In this document: positions 16,522-24,681 of the stretch, one piece after another | Layout of the letters: the number at the start of each line of letters is the position of its first letter | Numbering within the stretch: the stretch's first letter is position 1 | Origin: an uncultured Eubacteriales bacterium | GTDB taxonomy: Bacteria > Bacillota > Clostridia > Oscillospirales > CAG-272 | Assembly (NCBI GenBank): GCA_900546315.1 | Contig: URCP01000008.1 | Span: 1-53,998 of the forward strand | Reading direction: 5' to 3' | Length of the DNA stretch: 53,998 nt | Position numbers and translations under genes: made by a program | The notes under the pieces: model-generated | The model's input: only the letters and a program-made list of their open reading frames with translations | Told to the model about the DNA's origin: nothing | Database searches by the model: none

Positions 16522-17490
16522 TTAGTCGCGCTTCTGGTAGAAGACATAAGCGCTGAGTATTGCTGCGACAAGTCCGATGATGACAAGAACGATGAGGAAG
16601 TAGATCCACGCCATCGCGCTCGAGAGCACGTTACCGCCGGCCTGGTCGTAAACCGTCGAAATGTACGTCATGTCCTGGTTCGACTGAGACGTGAACGAGT
16701 CAATGACCGTATAAATCGCGTTGACGAGGATCATCGGGCTGATCATCGGGAAGGTGATCTTCCAGAAGGTCTCCCATGCGGTAGCGCCGTCTATGTCACA
16801 GGACTCATAGATAGCGGGGGAGATGGACTGAAGTCCGGCGAGGTAGATAAGCATCTGGACACCGGAACGGTTGATGATGTCGTAAATGTTGTTGACCATC
16901 TTGACGACATACTCAACGAGCTCGGTACCGACCTTCATGTTATCGAACAACCGCTCGATATCCACCGCCGAAAGTATCTCGGATGTGGTATTCTGACCGG
17001 AACCGTCGTTGATACCCTCTTCGGTTGTGTTCATGTACTCAATCATCGTGTTTGCCTGGTCGATTCTGTCGATAATACCAGTGGAGATGATGACAGGAAT
17101 GAAGAATATCGCACGGAACGCCGCACGACCGACCATCTTCTGGTTAAGAAGCACGGCCATGAACAGCGAGAAGATAACAATCGCGGGAATGTCGAAGATA
17201 AGCTGCTGGATACCGGAGGTCAGCGCCTGGACAAAGCCCGGGTCGACGAACAGAGCCTCCTGATAGTTTTCCCAACCGACGAACTCAAGCGTGTAGCCGC
17301 CGCCCTGACCTATCTTTATCTTGTTGAACGAATACTTGATGGAGTCGATGACTATCGGCAGATAAATGATGATGAACCCAAGCACGAACGGGAAGACGAA
17401 CACCCAACCCGCACGCGCCTTGCGCGCATCAAGAGAGGCCGCGCGTCTGCGCTTCTTCGGAGCGCTTGTAAGTTTTGCTTCGCTTGTCAT
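16522..17490 (-). CDS. Carbohydrate ABC transporter permease (MalF/UgpA type), second pair
   Basis: A 322-aa permease subunit with a basic N terminus (KKRRRAASLDARKARAGW) and about six helices. The EAA loop reads YESCDIDGATAWETFWKITFP. An unusually long polar segment (about 145-205, Asn/Glu/Thr-rich, including EEGINDGSGQNTTSEI) is inserted between helices in the central part and probably lies outside the membrane. It follows the DUF5696-like gene by 14 nt and precedes its MalG-type partner by 12 nt. Start supported by AAGGAGAGG. Confidence 0.9.
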   Translation of the reverse strand: MTSEAKLTSAPKKRRRAASLDARKARAGWVFVFPFVLGFIIIYLPIVIDSIKYSFNKIKIGQGGGYTLEFVGWENYQEALFVDPGFVQALTSGIQQLIFDIPAIVIFSLFMAVLLNQKMVGRAAFRAIFFIPVIISTGIIDRIDQANTMIEYMNTTEEGINDGSGQNTTSEILSAVDIERLFDNMKVGTELVEYVVKMVNNIYDIINRSGVQMLIYLAGLQSISPAIYESCDIDGATAWETFWKITFPMISPMILVNAIYTVIDSFTSQSNQDMTYISTVYDQAGGNVLSSAMAWIYFLIVLVIIGLVAAILSAYVFYQKRD

Positions 17491-17504
17491 TTTAACACCT
17501 CTCC

Positions 17505-20500
17505 TTATTTAGTCTTGACGTACTCGAGAGCGCCGATGGTGTAGGTCTTTCCGCCATCCTCAACGGTGATCTCAAAGTTATTGTAGTTGAGAATGAAGGA
17601 TGTGCCGCCCTCATAGGTGACCTTGACGATACGTCCGTCGTCAGAAGTGTACTTGGTCTTCTGATATCCGGTCGTCTCTTCTACGGTCTCCTCAGTGGTA
17701 TCAACAGTGGTGTCAGCGGTGGCAGTACCCTCAGCGGCAGTGCCGAGTCTCGCCTCAAGCTTTGCCTTCTTTTCTGCCTTTTCCTTAGCGAGCTCCTCAG
17801 CCTCCTGCTCTGCTGCCAGAGCGTCCGCCTCAGCCTGCTTGTCGGCCGCGATCTCCTCAGCGGAAGCAACGCGCTCACCGATAAGGAACTCATGTCCGAC
17901 AATCTTCTTATCCTGAAGCTTTCCGATAGCCTCGTTCAGCTCAGCATACAGATTCTTGACAGACTCATACCAGATATCGAAGTTGACGGAATAGTATTCC
18001 TGGAACTCTATATCTTCCTTGAGGAGCTGAGTGTTCTGCGCGGAAAGCGTGAAGTACAGCGAAGCGCCGTTCTCGATCGCTTTCAGGAGCTCATACTGCG
18101 TGTCACCCGCCATGTTGATAGCGGTGCCCGCGAAGTTCTTGCTGCCATGGAGCACCATTCCGACGAACGGAACAGCCTCGCTGGCGCCTGAGAATCTCGA
18201 CGAGTCGAGCGAAACGTTGATGATATCGGTAGCATACTCGATGGAGTAAAGGTTACCACCGTCAATCATGACGTTCTGGTAATCTTCCTTGATTCTCGAA
18301 AGAAGGTCAGTGGTATAACCCTTGTTATCCTCGCGGTTGTACGGATCCTTCTTATCAAAGTCGGAGTTCAGGTCAGTACCGAGTGTAGCAACCGAAATTC
18401 CGGAAGGATTCAGCTTCGAGTACGCTTCAGTGAAATGATCGTAGAAGTAGCTGTAAACGGACGGGGAGACCGCCAGTGCGTAGCCGCGCTCGAACGACTG
18501 GAGCGTCGAATCATAATAACGCTTGGTCGTGTAACGGTTATCCATCGTCTTGATGAGGTGCTTTCTCATCGAAACGCCGTCAAAGAGCTTGAACTTGCCG
18601 ATGTTCGCGAAGTCAAAATCCGGGAACACGCCGATGCCTTTGCTCTCAGCGTACTCAACGAACGAAGTGAAGCCCTTGTTTCCACCGACTTCCTTGTCGA
18701 ACTTGACATTGTAAGCGGAGGTATCGTTCATGCCCTCATTCGCGAAGCCGGTGAGCTTGAAGTTGACATTCGTGATGCCCGCTTCCTCGAGCTTGCCGTA
18801 CATTTCCTTGAGGTCATCAAAGGTGGTCAGAGGCTTCAGGACCTCGACCGGAATCGAGAGGATTCTCTCGACGTCATCAAGGCATCCGAAGGACTCAATG
18901 TAAAGCGGAATCTGATCCTTCACGTTCGTGAGGTCAGAAATCTTGCCCTCAGCCTCGAGGTACTCGCGGTAAGCCTTCGCCATACCGACATATGATGCCT
19001 CGTAGTACTTCGTGAGTCCGGACTCCTTAGCGAGCTCGTCGTCAGTCAGCATGATGAACTTTATACGATAGCTTCCTGCGTACTTACGCTTGGAAACGAC
19101 GGTATAAGTTGCGTTCTGTCCGACCGAGATAGACTCGGCGAGGTTGTAGGAATCCTTAGGACGCGGGGAGAACTGAGTGTAAACGGTGTTGTACTTGTGG
19201 AGCGGTCCGCCGGAGTTGGTGGTGATGCTTGCGAGAGCGTCGCCCTCCTCGACTATCGCGAGGAAGCCGTTTGTCTTCTTCTCGTAGACCTCACCGTCCT
19301 TGGTCTTTATCTCGCGGATCGTGGTCTTGGTGGTCTTCTTTCCGTCCTCATCGGTCTCGGTGGTGGTCTTTTCGACTGCCACGTTCGTCTCGACAACGCC
19401 GTAAACCGGCATTCTCATGACTTCCTTATGCTGTCCGGAAACCTTCTGGTAAGCGTAATCCTCGCCGTAAATCTTGCTCGAGAGGATAAGCGGCTTGGTG
19501 GTGACGTCCTGGAAGCGGACAAGCGCTCCGGAACCGTCCGGGAAGAAGGTATAACCTTCATAATCGTTGGAGCCTGCTCCGAAATACGGAAGCGGTCTGA
19601 TATTGGTAAGCTGGAATGACGACTCGTCGTAACGGATACCGTTAGCGGGAAGTCTCACATCGAGATTTCCGTCGTCGTCGAGCGTGTACTCAAGCGAAAG
19701 TCTGAACAGGACAGGCGCCTTATCGGTACCTTCGTACTGAGTCATCGCGTGGTCTTCCTCAAGTGTCTCGTAGGTGTACTCAGGGCAGTACTGCTTGATA
19801 TAACCCTCGATGAGGTTCAGCTCACGGTCGGACGCGTACGGGTCGAAGACGTAAATCGCCATCTGCTCACAGATCGGGAAAGTCGCGATAAGCTCGGTTC
19901 TTCCGCGCTCGGTGAGGTTTTCATCGTTCGGATCCTTAAGAGTGTAGAACGCGTCCATCTTGGATTTCGCGGTGCCCTCGGGAATGTTGTTCAGAATAAG
20001 CTCTTTGAAGCGGGTCGCCTCAATCTGCTTCGGGACGAGCTTACGGGTCTCTTCACGACCCATCGTGTACTCGACTCTTACGCCGTTCTTGATCTTCTTT
20101 ACGTTGATCTGACCTCTCTGGCAAGCTTCGGTGAAGCTGAGGAGGTCGAGCTCGGAATCGTTGTCGGTGTACTTGATGATGATCTGGCTCATCAGCTCCT
20201 CTTTGACCGACTGAGAAGCCTTGGTGGAATCGTCCGCGATATCCCACGGGTTCGAGAAGAGTATCTGTCCGGTCTTCACGTTGACGTACGCGATTTCGCC
20301 GGATACAGGCTCGACATAGAGCTCGTAGTTGCCCTTCGAGAGATACTTCGTCATCGTGGCGAGCTTATCCTCGGGGGTCGCAAATTTTTCGGTGAGGTAA
20401 CTGATTGTAGGAACGCCGGTCTCCTCGTCAATCCCGGGAACCAGAGGTTCGTCGGTCTTGGACTTGGCGTCGGCGGCGCTCAGCGAAAACGCTGAAAGAG

Positions 20501-20555
20501 AGCCCGCGACCATAACAACAGTCAGGAACGCCGATAATAATCTGAATTTTTTCAT
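17505..20555 (-). CDS. Large secreted DUF5696-like protein, possible glycoside hydrolase
   Basis: A 1016-aa exported protein with a signal peptide at 1-27 and no lipobox Cys. It resembles DUF5696 proteins, which sit beside CUT1 sugar transporters in Paenibacillus and Clostridia; that assignment is from memory of the family, not a search. Residues 40-500 look like beta-rich modules. Residues 560-880 look like a TIM barrel, with acidic motifs FPDFDFANIG, TLGTDLNSDF and MIDGGNLYS at strand ends, as in glycoside hydrolases. A coiled-coil Ala/Glu/Lys block (about 897-945) and a Thr-rich linker (to about 960) are inserted before a small C-terminal beta domain. GGAG lies nine bases before the ATG. 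I infer glycan cleavage or presentation to the transporter; no catalytic activity is shown. Confidence 0.72.
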   Translation of the reverse strand: MKKFRLLSAFLTVVMVAGSLSAFSLSAADAKSKTDEPLVPGIDEETGVPTISYLTEKFATPEDKLATMTKYLSKGNYELYVEPVSGEIAYVNVKTGQILFSNPWDIADDSTKASQSVKEELMSQIIIKYTDNDSELDLLSFTEACQRGQINVKKIKNGVRVEYTMGREETRKLVPKQIEATRFKELILNNIPEGTAKSKMDAFYTLKDPNDENLTERGRTELIATFPICEQMAIYVFDPYASDRELNLIEGYIKQYCPEYTYETLEEDHAMTQYEGTDKAPVLFRLSLEYTLDDDGNLDVRLPANGIRYDESSFQLTNIRPLPYFGAGSNDYEGYTFFPDGSGALVRFQDVTTKPLILSSKIYGEDYAYQKVSGQHKEVMRMPVYGVVETNVAVEKTTTETDEDGKKTTKTTIREIKTKDGEVYEKKTNGFLAIVEEGDALASITTNSGGPLHKYNTVYTQFSPRPKDSYNLAESISVGQNATYTVVSKRKYAGSYRIKFIMLTDDELAKESGLTKYYEASYVGMAKAYREYLEAEGKISDLTNVKDQIPLYIESFGCLDDVERILSIPVEVLKPLTTFDDLKEMYGKLEEAGITNVNFKLTGFANEGMNDTSAYNVKFDKEVGGNKGFTSFVEYAESKGIGVFPDFDFANIGKFKLFDGVSMRKHLIKTMDNRYTTKRYYDSTLQSFERGYALAVSPSVYSYFYDHFTEAYSKLNPSGISVATLGTDLNSDFDKKDPYNREDNKGYTTDLLSRIKEDYQNVMIDGGNLYSIEYATDIINVSLDSSRFSGASEAVPFVGMVLHGSKNFAGTAINMAGDTQYELLKAIENGASLYFTLSAQNTQLLKEDIEFQEYYSVNFDIWYESVKNLYAELNEAIGKLQDKKIVGHEFLIGERVASAEEIAADKQAEADALAAEQEAEELAKEKAEKKAKLEARLGTAAEGTATADTTVDTTEETVEETTGYQKTKYTSDDGRIVKVTYEGGTSFILNYNNFEITVEDGGKTYTIGALEYVKTK

Positions 20556-20578
20556 TTACTATAACTCCTATCCTGTTA

Positions 20579-22708
20579 TTACATTCGGTACGTGATCTCA
20601 ATCACGATGCTGGATATGAAGCTTACGATCTTGGCAAGAAGCGTGGAGAACAGGATGCCTATGAACATGATGACGCCCATACCGACGATGGTACCGAGAG
20701 TCGTGATAACGTTCTTGCCGAATGTATAGTCATGCGTTGTCATCGTTCCGAAGAAGATCAGGAGTCCGCACCATACAAACGCGATCGAAACGAGGAGGTT
20801 GATCGTCTTAGCCTCGGTCGCCAGAGCGAAGTTCGAGATGATAACCGACGGGATGATGAGTATCGGAATCGGAACCAGCGCGTAGCAGGTCGCGACGAAG
20901 ATATCCCTGAAGGTTCCTTCACCATCGAACAGAGTGGTCAGGCACCAGTTGGATACAGACCAGAGAAGCACAGGCACAAGAACCGCTGTCAGCTGAATAA
21001 GAATGGTGGAATAAGCTCTGCGCGGGTTGAAGACATAACCGGTGCCGACCGACTGATAGTAGAAGGTGAGTATCGCGAGCGCGAGCCATACGAAGGACGC
21101 ACGGACCGATCCGCGGTATTCATGCTTCAGATCCCAGAAGCCGTCAAACGGGTGGACTATCAGGTGGTTTGCGTACATGAGCTCCTCCCAGAAGGTCTTG
21201 CGGCCCTTCTTGAGCTGAGTCTTCTTGTTGAGCTTTGCCGCGTACTTGTTGAAGAGTACGAGCAGTACGATTATCGCGACAACGATGATCGGGATGAGCA
21301 CTATGTACTTCGAAATCCAGTTCTTTCTGATTTCCTTGAACGCCTCAGAGTAGTTCTCGGTATCATAAGCGGACTTGTAGTACGTGAGCGCCTCCTCGTA
21401 CTTCGCGCTTCTGTAAAGGCTCTTGCCTATTCCGATATACGCGGAGTCGAAGTTGTTGTTTCTCTTGAGGATCTCGAGCCAGTAGTCGATGGTCGTGTCG
21501 TAATTTCTCTCATTGGTATTGCGCAGCGCGTCGATCAGGAGATCGCCGTACTCGGTGCGTCTGAATACCGAAATGTTGTCGGAAGTCTTGTCGAGAAGCA
21601 GGATATCGTTATCAAGATAAGCGATAGCCTCGATGGACTGGATGTTGCCGAGCTGCTGACCCTGGTCACCGAAGATGAACAGGAGGTTGCCCTCGGAGTC
21701 GTAGGTGTAGACCTTGGATCTCTTCTCGTCGATGATCGACCAGGTACCCTCCGGACCGATAGCGACGTCGATGATCTTGGACGGACCGGTGATCTCAGCC
21801 GTCGAAACGTTGGTGATGTTAACCTCACCGCCGGGACCGAAGAAGCCGTTTCTCTTCATGATGTCGGAGCCCGCGGTATTGAGCTTCTTGACCGGAGCGT
21901 AGGTGCCGTCATTGGACCTGATGGCCGCCTGCTGCTGGTTCTCGTCGATCGAAGAAGTGGTAACGTAGATGAAGCCCTTCTCATCGATCGTTATGTTGTT
22001 GAACTCAGTCGAGACATACTGCTGGGAGAGCTTTCTCTGCTCCTCGGTCTGGAAACGTCTCCAGATGATGTCAAGCGCGCTGATCGTGACCTTCTGAGCT
22101 CCGATGAAGCCCTGGAAGTCACCCTCCTCGTTGATCGCGATAACGCCCATGTAGGTCGTGGAAGAAATGACGTAGATACGTCCGTAAGCGTCGACCGCGA
22201 GAGCGACCGGCTTATAGATGGAGCCTTCCGGGAAGACATCCGAATCCGGCTCCTCGATGACCTTATAGAAGGTACCATCGAGCTCGAACATCACGATACG
22301 GTTGTTATCGGTATCAGCGACGTAAATCTTATCGTCAGTGACGAAAACGCCGGAAGGATTGGTCAGCGAGTCCGGGACGCCCTGTCCGTTGGTGAACTCG
22401 TCGATGTAGAACTTGAGCTTGTAGTATCTGTCGAGCACCACGATACGGTTATTCGCCGCGTCCGCGATGTAGACATTCTTGTTCTGGTCGACCACGAGGT
22501 CTCTCGGGTCGTCGATCGCCGGGTCAACTCCCATATAAGCGGAGTCGATCTGTCTGTCCGGAGTATATGCGTCCGGGCTCATCAGCGCGAAGCCGTCGAT
22601 CGAATAAGTGTAAGTGGAATAAGGTGTGATAGCTCCGACCGGAATGCAGCCGAGCGCGAGTATCAGGCACGCCGCGAGGGCAAGGATTCTTGATAATTTC
22701 TTCATCAT
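20579..22708 (-). CDS. NHL beta-propeller / TPR / YIP1-domain membrane protein
   Basis: A 709-aa protein. Order: signal peptide (1-27); NHL-type beta-propeller repeats (about 50-385; e.g. DPRDLVVDQNKNVYIADAANNRIVV, given here as DPRDLVVD then NVYIADAANNRIVV, repeated as NPSGVFVTDDKIYVADTDNNRIV); a TPR-like helical pair (about 400-465, YIGIGKSLYRSAKYEEALTYY); one helix (about 472-495); a basic linker; and a C-terminal YIP1-like domain with about five helices (530-709). The propeller is outside, the YIP1 part in the membrane. Two ATGs at 22708 and 22705 follow GGGGG; either may be used. Its place between the two permease pairs suggests a scaffold or sensor for the uptake system. Function not established. 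Confidence 0.8.
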   Translation of the reverse strand: MMKKLSRILALAACLILALGCIPVGAITPYSTYTYSIDGFALMSPDAYTPDRQIDSAYMGVDPAIDDPRDLVVDQNKNVYIADAANNRIVVLDRYYKLKFYIDEFTNGQGVPDSLTNPSGVFVTDDKIYVADTDNNRIVMFELDGTFYKVIEEPDSDVFPEGSIYKPVALAVDAYGRIYVISSTTYMGVIAINEEGDFQGFIGAQKVTISALDIIWRRFQTEEQRKLSQQYVSTEFNNITIDEKGFIYVTTSSIDENQQQAAIRSNDGTYAPVKKLNTAGSDIMKRNGFFGPGGEVNITNVSTAEITGPSKIIDVAIGPEGTWSIIDEKRSKVYTYDSEGNLLFIFGDQGQQLGNIQSIEAIAYLDNDILLLDKTSDNISVFRRTEYGDLLIDALRNTNERNYDTTIDYWLEILKRNNNFDSAYIGIGKSLYRSAKYEEALTYYKSAYDTENYSEAFKEIRKNWISKYIVLIPIIVVAIIVLLVLFNKYAAKLNKKTQLKKGRKTFWEELMYANHLIVHPFDGFWDLKHEYRGSVRASFVWLALAILTFYYQSVGTGYVFNPRRAYSTILIQLTAVLVPVLLWSVSNWCLTTLFDGEGTFRDIFVATCYALVPIPILIIPSVIISNFALATEAKTINLLVSIAFVWCGLLIFFGTMTTHDYTFGKNVITTLGTIVGMGVIMFIGILFSTLLAKIVSFISSIVIEITYRM

Positions 22709-22721
22709 GATTGTAGCCCCC

Positions 22722-23594
22722 TTAGTCCTTCATACCCGACGAACCCATCGTCTCGATGATGTTCGACTGAGAGATGACGAAGACGATGATCGGCACCGCC
22801 ATCATGAGCACCTGAGCAGCCGCGGACGCGCCCGCACGGGCGATACCGCCTGCGACGATCTGGTTGATCGCGTAGTTGAAGGTCTTGAGCTGTTCGGAAT
22901 AGATGTAGATCGAGTTGCCCTGGTTCCAGAGACCCTGGAAAGAGTAAATGATCAGAGTCAGCCAAGCCGGCTTGACCATCGGCATCGCGATACGGAGGAA
23001 CGTGTAGAACTCAGTCGCGCCGTCAAGTCTCGCGGACTCAAGCACCGCGTCCGAAACCGCCGTATCCATGAAGTTCTTCATGAGGTACAGACCAAGGGAA
23101 GTACACCAAGCCGGAACGATGATGGCAAGGTAAGTATCGACCCAGTGGAGCGTACTCATCGTGATGAAGTTCGCGATACCGGTGACGGTCGAGTTAAACA
23201 TAAGGGAGAGGACTATGAGCTCGAACATCCAGCCGCGGCCCGGGAATTTGATCTTAGCGAGCGAGTAAGCCGCGAGCGAGGAGAAGAGCAGGTTTCCGAG
23301 AGTACCGACGACCGAGATGAACACAGTGTTGAATATGTATCTCGAGAACGGCACCCACGATGTGGACATGAGCTTGAAGAGGTCGGAGAAGTTCTTGAGA
23401 GTCGGGCTCACCACGTAGAAGCGCGGAGGGAACATCCACAGCTCGTCAAGAGGCTTCAGGGACTGCATGATAACGTAGAGCATCGGAAGGAACATGAACG
23501 CGCCCATGATGATGAGCAGCACGTTGATTCCGATATCGCCTCCGACCGAACGGTTGAGGACAACTTTATGTTTTCTGGTTCTGAGTCTTGCCAT
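22722..23594 (-). CDS. Carbohydrate ABC transporter permease (MalG type), first pair
   Basis: A 290-aa, six-helix CUT1 permease of normal length. The coupling loop reads LESARLDGATEFYTFLRIAMP. The start ATG lies 1 nt after the stop of the MalF-type gene, with AAGGTGGG inside that gene's end, so translation is coupled. The C terminus (IIETMGSSGMKD) fits the family, where this subunit usually ends with a short conserved Gly-rich tail. Confidence 0.93.
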   Translation of the reverse strand: MARLRTRKHKVVLNRSVGGDIGINVLLIIMGAFMFLPMLYVIMQSLKPLDELWMFPPRFYVVSPTLKNFSDLFKLMSTSWVPFSRYIFNTVFISVVGTLGNLLFSSLAAYSLAKIKFPGRGWMFELIVLSLMFNSTVTGIANFITMSTLHWVDTYLAIIVPAWCTSLGLYLMKNFMDTAVSDAVLESARLDGATEFYTFLRIAMPMVKPAWLTLIIYSFQGLWNQGNSIYIYSEQLKTFNYAINQIVAGGIARAGASAAAQVLMMAVPIIVFVISQSNIIETMGSSGMKD

Positions 23595-23595
23595 A

Positions 23596-24555
23596 TTATT
23601 GTCCCACCTTCGATAATAATTTCTTGATAATGAGGTTTGCGCCGACCATTATCGCGAACAGAACGACCGCTATGGTCGAGGAGTAACCAACCTCGAAACG
23701 CTGTCCGCCGTAGTCCTCGAGGTGGTGCATGATCGTATGCGCCGCGTAGTTGACCGAAGGGAAACCTGCGAGCGCGGTAACGACGCCGCCGAAACCGAAG
23801 GATCCGGTTATCGACATGACCGCACCGAACATCAGCTGAGGCTTCATGGTCGGAAGAGTTATATACCAGAGCTCCTGCCATCTGTTCTTGACACCGTCGA
23901 CCGCGCCCGCTTCATAGAGCGACTTGTCGATGGTCTGAAGACCTGCGATGAAAGAAAGGAAGGAAGTACCGAGCGAGGTCCAGAGAGCGACGACGATACA
24001 AAGTCCCATAACGTACTTTTCATCGTGGAACCAGAGAATCGGGTCTGTGATGATTCCGAGCTCCTGGAGCCACGCGTTCGCGTAACCGTAAGAGTCGTCG
24101 GAGAAGATAACGCCCCAGATAAGGTAAACGGAACCCGAAATGGAAGGCGCGTAGAAGACCAGCGTTACGAGCGCTCTGATCTTCGGAGTAAGCTCATTGA
24201 TGAACCATGCGATGAGGAGCGACATCAGGTAGGAAACAGGTCCGGTGATAGCCGCGAAAATGAGAGTGTTCTGGCAAGCCAGAAGGAAGATATCATCATC
24301 AAGGAAAAGCCTTACATAGTTATCCATGAAGATGAATCTCGGAAGTTCGAGCAGGTTGAACTGTGTGAAGCTAAGCAGGATCGAGAGCACGACCGGGAAG
24401 ACCGTGAAGATGAGGAACAGAATCATGAAGGGCGCGAGCATGAAATACGCGGTCTTGTTTCTCGCGATTTCCTTGAGCGTCCACTGTGCCTTTGTCATGT
24501 CCTTACGGGCGGTCGGCTTCGGTTTGTTTTCAACAGCCGCTGCATTCTGTGACAT
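23596..24555 (-). CDS. Carbohydrate ABC transporter permease (MalF/UgpA type), first pair
   Basis: A 319-aa, six-helix CUT1 permease. The EAA loop reads YEAGAVDGVKNRWQELWYITLP. GGAGA precedes the ATG. It lies 126 nt downstream of the solute-binding protein gene; the gap holds a strong hairpin without a U-run, which fits higher expression of the binding protein than of the membrane subunits. Confidence 0.93.
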   Translation of the reverse strand: MSQNAAAVENKPKPTARKDMTKAQWTLKEIARNKTAYFMLAPFMILFLIFTVFPVVLSILLSFTQFNLLELPRFIFMDNYVRLFLDDDIFLLACQNTLIFAAITGPVSYLMSLLIAWFINELTPKIRALVTLVFYAPSISGSVYLIWGVIFSDDSYGYANAWLQELGIITDPILWFHDEKYVMGLCIVVALWTSLGTSFLSFIAGLQTIDKSLYEAGAVDGVKNRWQELWYITLPTMKPQLMFGAVMSITGSFGFGGVVTALAGFPSVNYAAHTIMHHLEDYGGQRFEVGYSSTIAVVLFAIMVGANLIIKKLLSKVGQ

Positions 24556-24607
24556 GTGCGTTCTCTCCTTATAACAGATTTGTTGATTCCCGCCGCGTTA
24601 ACGTTCC

Positions 24608-24632
24608 CTCCGGTCGGTCTGACCGACCGGAG
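24608..24632 (-). promoter_or_regulatory. Intercistronic hairpin after the solute-binding protein gene
   Basis: CTCCGGTCGGT (24608-24618) pairs with ACCGACCGGAG (24622-24632); 3-nt loop. On the minus strand it is followed by GGAACG, not T's, so it is more likely an mRNA-stabilising or processing stem than a terminator. Confidence 0.6.
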
Positions 24633-24681
24633 AAAACTCATCTCTTGGCGGGAGATTCGTAACTTTGATTTACCGCTTCGT

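Noticed and set aside
15418..17544. 708-codon plus-strand frame opposite the permease genes
   Set aside because: Lies antisense to two clear permeases, is full of Asp/Glu/Arg/His without domains, and results from codon bias of the real strand.
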